DNA from: an uncultured Aquimarina sp.
Lineage (GTDB): Bacteria; Bacteroidota; Bacteroidia; Flavobacteriales; Flavobacteriaceae
DNA: 64,000 bases
Direction: 5' to 3'
Assembly: GCA_947498935.1 (NCBI GenBank)
Contig: CANMMM010000019.1
Coordinates: 1 to 64,000, forward strand
Shown: one piece after another, positions 61,375-64,000 of the stretch
How the letters are laid out: each line of letters starts with the position of its first letter
Position numbering within the stretch: the stretch's first letter is position 1
Notes under the pieces: generated by a model
Database searches by the model: none
What the model was told of the DNA's origin: nothing
Seen by the model: only the letters and a program-made list of their open reading frames with translations
Program-made: the position numbers and the translations under genes

Positions 61375-61830
61375 TTAAAAATTAATTGGTTGCAAACGTC
61401 TAAAGCCCAACAAACGATTGGTTGGATAGGTTTTGATGTTGACTTGATTGTTCTGATTTCCACCTAAGACGTAGATGTGTTTTTTGTCTTCTGTATAGCC
61501 TATAAAAAGACCGACGTGCCCTTTCCAGCTCGACTTTTTATGTCGCCAGAATATGACAACATCATTGAGTTCAGGCTCTTTGATTTTGTTGCCTACCTTT
61601 AACCAAGAGCGAGCCGTTAGTTTATGGCTTCGTTCCACATTGGCTTTATGAGCTACCCAATTTATAAAGGCAGAACACCAAGCAGTTTCATCTCTAGTGA
61701 CCCAAGTATGACCAATCTCTTTAAAATAATTAAGGACAAGTGGGTTATGTTGGTTGCCTACGGTTTCTGTAACCCCGTATTGGCTTAAGGCGATATTAAT
61801 AAGTTGTGTCATCTGGAGGCTCGTTTTCAT
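61375..61830 (-). CDS. TIGR02594/CHAP-like peptidoglycan amidohydrolase, ~151 aa
   Basis: Catalytic Cys in ETAWCSAFINWVAHKA (about residue 56), His in SSWKGHVGLFIGYT (about 108) and Asn in VLGGNQNNQVNI complete the papain-like triad seen in TIGR02594/CHAP enzymes. The start MKTSLQ at 61830 is preferred; the longer frame reads into the upstream beta-propeller gene (stop 61796). No signal peptide is present. It is likely an active lysin-type hydrolase. Confidence 0.82.
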   Translation of the reverse strand: MKTSLQMTQLINIALSQYGVTETVGNQHNPLVLNYFKEIGHTWVTRDETAWCSAFINWVAHKANVERSHKLTARSWLKVGNKIKEPELNDVVIFWRHKKSSWKGHVGLFIGYTEDKKHIYVLGGNQNNQVNIKTYPTNRLLGFRRLQPINF

Positions 61831-63382
61831 TGTATTCGAGCCACGATGCTGGTATGCCTTCACTCATTTGCACGCCAGTAGATATTCTTGATTTTTCGGG
61901 AAGTACGCTGTACATCTCAAATTGTTTGTGGTATATCAAGAAGGTTACCACTTGTTTAGGATTGATTTTAAAACACCAAATAGAATGCCCATCAATAATG
62001 TCTCCATCAATATCAAAGACTTCAGAAATATTACCAAAGTTTTGGGGACTTTGATAGTTACCTAATGAAAGCGTCTGGCACGTCTCTTTACCAGTAGCCG
62101 ATTTTTCAATGAGTTGTAATGCGTTGATACGGTCTTCTCCTGAAGCCACAATTTTTAGATGAGAAATTAATGTTGGGTTGTGTTGGAAATCCTCACGATA
62201 TTCGTAGTACTCATCATTTACAGTAACCGTCGGGCTACTTTGGTTTCCTGTGATAGTAACGATATCATTTTCAGTATCGCTCACTGCAATAACATCTTCC
62301 TTTGAACTTATTGCTATATGACTTGTAAAACCAGGTAGTTTAATTACATCTTGAATTTCGTTTGCAGTTGTAATTCTTGTTACCGTTTGATTTTCAATAC
62401 ATCCAATATACATTAAGTTATTATAAGGATTAAATACCATAACTGATGGACTTTTACGCAAGGGTATTTTTGTAATAGTTTTGGATTGTACAGCATCGTA
62501 TAAAAGCACGGTTTTACCTTCATAAAAGGAAATGTACATCAATCCATTTTCTGGATTGAAGGCGAAGTAAATGTTCTCTTCTACAGTTGCGCCAACACTA
62601 CTTTTAAAGTTCCCTGAAAGGTCGTAAACGTTAATTCTGCCATCAATAATAGTGTGGACAAATAAATCTCCAGTATTCGTGTCAACGCCTAAAGATTTTA
62701 CGCCTTCTACACGCGGTAGGTTATTGGCTCGCTTGAGTGCGCAGATTTTAGTTATCGTACCAGAAGTAATATTTGCTATATAATAACAACCATCGACTGG
62801 GTTAAAAACAATATCAACAGGTCTTACGCCAGTATTTCTTCTACTTATAATTTTATTGTCTGGCGAGATAAAAGCCACTTCATTTGATACGGAGCAAGCA
62901 ACTGCTATAGTTCCATATTCTAAACTGTTTTCATTTGAATTTACAGTAATTGCAGAAGGACTTATGGCTCCTGGCAATAGATTAAATTCAGAATTAGCTA
63001 ACCTTGCAGGACCACTACCTTCGCCTTCAGAAGCTATTGGATTTTTTGATAAATCGATAGTGGTAATTACATCACCAGCACTACTTATCACGGATATAGA
63101 ATTCGAAAGCTGATTAATGCAGTAAAACGCGTCATTTACCGCATTATAAACCACGCCCTGTGGATGTTTTTGAACCAATACCTCTTTGGTAAATGAACGT
63201 TCTATTTGCATTGGGTCTGTAAGTGGGAGACAGGCATTAGCTCCCCAGAGGCATACTTTTCGTATGTCGTCGGTATGATTAGTTACGGTAATTTGCGTAA
63301 CCTCGGTATCCTTTTGTAGTTTTTTGTAGAAGCTGTTTATTGCCTTTTGCTTCTCTAACCAGTTAAATCTTGTTCTACGCAT
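61796..63382 (-). CDS. YncE-like beta-propeller protein with flanking beta domain, 528 aa
   Basis: About 300 residues (roughly 75-385) show seven or so YncE/NHL-type blades with repeated NPxxxxxYI and VTxI.TANE patterns (NPVDGCYYIANITSGTITKI, NPENGLMYISFYEGKTVLLY, NPYNNLMYIGCIENQTVTRI). Before and after are segments with a different character: TQITVTNHTDDIRKVCLWGA (about 33-52), and HNPTLISHLKIVASGEDRIN with VDIDGDIIDG-type strands in the last 140 residues. They may be two halves of one domain interrupted by the propeller. No signal or membrane anchor is visible. The role may be surface display or binding. Confidence 0.7.
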   Translation of the reverse strand: MRRTRFNWLEKQKAINSFYKKLQKDTEVTQITVTNHTDDIRKVCLWGANACLPLTDPMQIERSFTKEVLVQKHPQGVVYNAVNDAFYCINQLSNSISVISSAGDVITTIDLSKNPIASEGEGSGPARLANSEFNLLPGAISPSAITVNSNENSLEYGTIAVACSVSNEVAFISPDNKIISRRNTGVRPVDIVFNPVDGCYYIANITSGTITKICALKRANNLPRVEGVKSLGVDTNTGDLFVHTIIDGRINVYDLSGNFKSSVGATVEENIYFAFNPENGLMYISFYEGKTVLLYDAVQSKTITKIPLRKSPSVMVFNPYNNLMYIGCIENQTVTRITTANEIQDVIKLPGFTSHIAISSKEDVIAVSDTENDIVTITGNQSSPTVTVNDEYYEYREDFQHNPTLISHLKIVASGEDRINALQLIEKSATGKETCQTLSLGNYQSPQNFGNISEVFDIDGDIIDGHSIWCFKINPKQVVTFLIYHKQFEMYSVLPEKSRISTGVQMSEGIPASWLEYNENEPPDDTTY

Positions 63383-64000
63383 TTACTCTGTAATTTTCTA
63401 TAAAGTTGATGACATCTTTAGTGCGTTCTATTTGGGATGCACCTACCATTTCAGGATTTTTACCGAAGACTTTCGTCACTGCATATACAGCTTCGATGGT
63501 TGGGAAACCATAATCTAAATATTGTTTCATCCCGCATAAATCTGCAGTCGTTTGACTACGGGTATTTAAGAACCAATGGCAGCCTTCGTGAGCTAAAATT
63601 GCGACACGGATAGGAATGGTGTAGGACTTAAACAAGCGCTGTGAAATTTGAACTCTGGGCATTTTACGATGTGTTCTCGCTGGTGTTACCAGTTCGCCAC
63701 CAAAAGCATCAGTAATTTTAGGCAAATACTGAAACAAAAACTCGTGGTCTGCACTATCATAAAATCCAGGTGGTACATAACCTGCTTTTTGAGCAAATTG
63801 TATTGCAAATTCCAAATAACGATGTTGGTCATCTGTAGCCCACATCTCAATAGGTTTCATTTTTTCAATCTTTACATTTTCAATCTCAAACGCATCATCA
63901 TCTGGCGCATTTTTATCAAATACTTCCATTTCCAATACTTCTGGAGAAACTGGAAGTGAGATGATAAATTCTCTTTCAATTCCAGCTTTCGCGAAAGCTG
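63375..64000 (-). CDS. HExxH-type metallopeptidase-like protein (N-terminus outside window)
   Basis: The frame stays open past the right edge (upstream codons read AFAKAGIEREFIISLPVSPE), so the protein is cut by the window. A zincin-like motif lies in VAILAHEGCHWFLNTRSQTT (His-Glu-Gly-Cys-His), followed by ADLCGMKQYLDYGFP with candidate third ligand. The final part (KDVINFIENYR) is helical. It heads the visible part of the cluster, overlapping the beta-propeller gene by 8 bases. A perfect palindrome (63983-64000) encodes AFAKA in this frame. Confidence 0.7.
   Translation of the reverse strand, partial: AFAKAGIEREFIISLPVSPEVLEMEVFDKNAPDDDAFEIENVKIEKMKPIEMWATDDQHRYLEFAIQFAQKAGYVPPGFYDSADHEFLFQYLPKITDAFGGELVTPARTHRKMPRVQISQRLFKSYTIPIRVAILAHEGCHWFLNTRSQTTADLCGMKQYLDYGFPTIEAVYAVTKVFGKNPEMVGASQIERTKDVINFIENYRVNA
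63983..64000. repeat. Dispersed palindrome site 10 (perfect, 18 bp)
   Basis: CAGCTTTCGCGAAAGCTG at the window edge, within the metallopeptidase-like gene. Confidence 0.9.

Noticed and set aside
1-64000. CRISPR array
   Set aside because: The only regular direct repeats are the coding units at 2-571 (period 156-168 bases); the other repeats are dispersed palindromes without spacers.
23457-64000. Conjugative element with Tra/Mob genes
   Set aside because: No relaxase, coupling ATPase, VirB4-like protein or tyrosine recombinase is visible in any frame; if present they lie outside the window.

Overview
The window reads as a low-GC member of the Bacteroidota, most likely a marine Flavobacteriaceae. 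The evidence is AT-rich intergenic DNA, weak Shine-Dalgarno sequences, TAnnTTTG-type promoter elements, a CarboxypepD_reg-like protein, MORN/YwqK-like repeats, and families typical of the phylum (DUF3347, DUF6660-like, HYC_CC_PP-like, CzcA-TolC fusions). No rRNA, tRNA, CRISPR array, transposase or integrase is visible.

Region 1 (1-23.4 kb) looks like ordinary chromosome. It starts with the end of a secreted protein made of four Cys-rich repeats. Then come a lipoprotein, a secreted protein, a MORN-like protein, a PP2C-like phosphatase, a transglutaminase-like protein, a CarboxypepD_reg-like protein and a rhomboid protease. A complete tryptophan operon lies on the minus strand (trpE-G-D-C-SDR-F-B-A). 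It is preceded by a leader peptide with two adjacent Trp codons and an attenuator hairpin, and it carries an unexpected reductase gene. MarR/YceI, two thioredoxin-like proteins, two rhodaneses, a membrane-anchored LuxR-type regulator, a lipoprotein with an aerolysin-like beta segment and a 33-aa peptide gene follow.

Region 2 (23.4-48.6 kb) is a heavy-metal resistance island, all on the minus strand. One block (CadA-type ATPase, DUF3703, Fur-family repressor, CzcB, CzcA-TolC fusion, DUF6660-like protein) probably exports divalent cations. Two matching dyads in front of its two transcription units are candidate operators for the Fur-family protein. The second block is for copper: CusB, DUF305, CopA ATPase, haem-binding protein, DUF3347 lipoprotein, a multicopper oxidase fused to a CopB-like barrel, an HMA-AraC regulator, TolC, CusA and a HYC_CC_PP-like protein. 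A Toprim-domain protein is coupled to the end of this block.

Region 3 (48.8-54.8 kb, plus strand) is a four-gene Wadjet anti-plasmid system, jetABCD. Region 4 (54.9 kb to the end, minus strand) is a tightly packed run of 19 genes. Almost all encode small membrane-anchored proteins, mixed with peptidoglycan hydrolases, peptidoglycan-binding proteins, a zinc-ligand-less amidase relative, a holin-like protein, spanin-like coiled coils and a beta-propeller protein. It looks like the virion and lysis module of a membrane-containing tailless provirus, or an unknown envelope-crossing machine; no capsid protein or packaging ATPase is in view.

Regions 2-4 share a dispersed palindrome, GCTTTCGCGAAAGC (ten sites, eight perfect), not seen in region 1. 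This suggests that about 40 kb came from a donor genome rich in that word, with the left junction near 23.36-23.46 kb and the right one outside the window.
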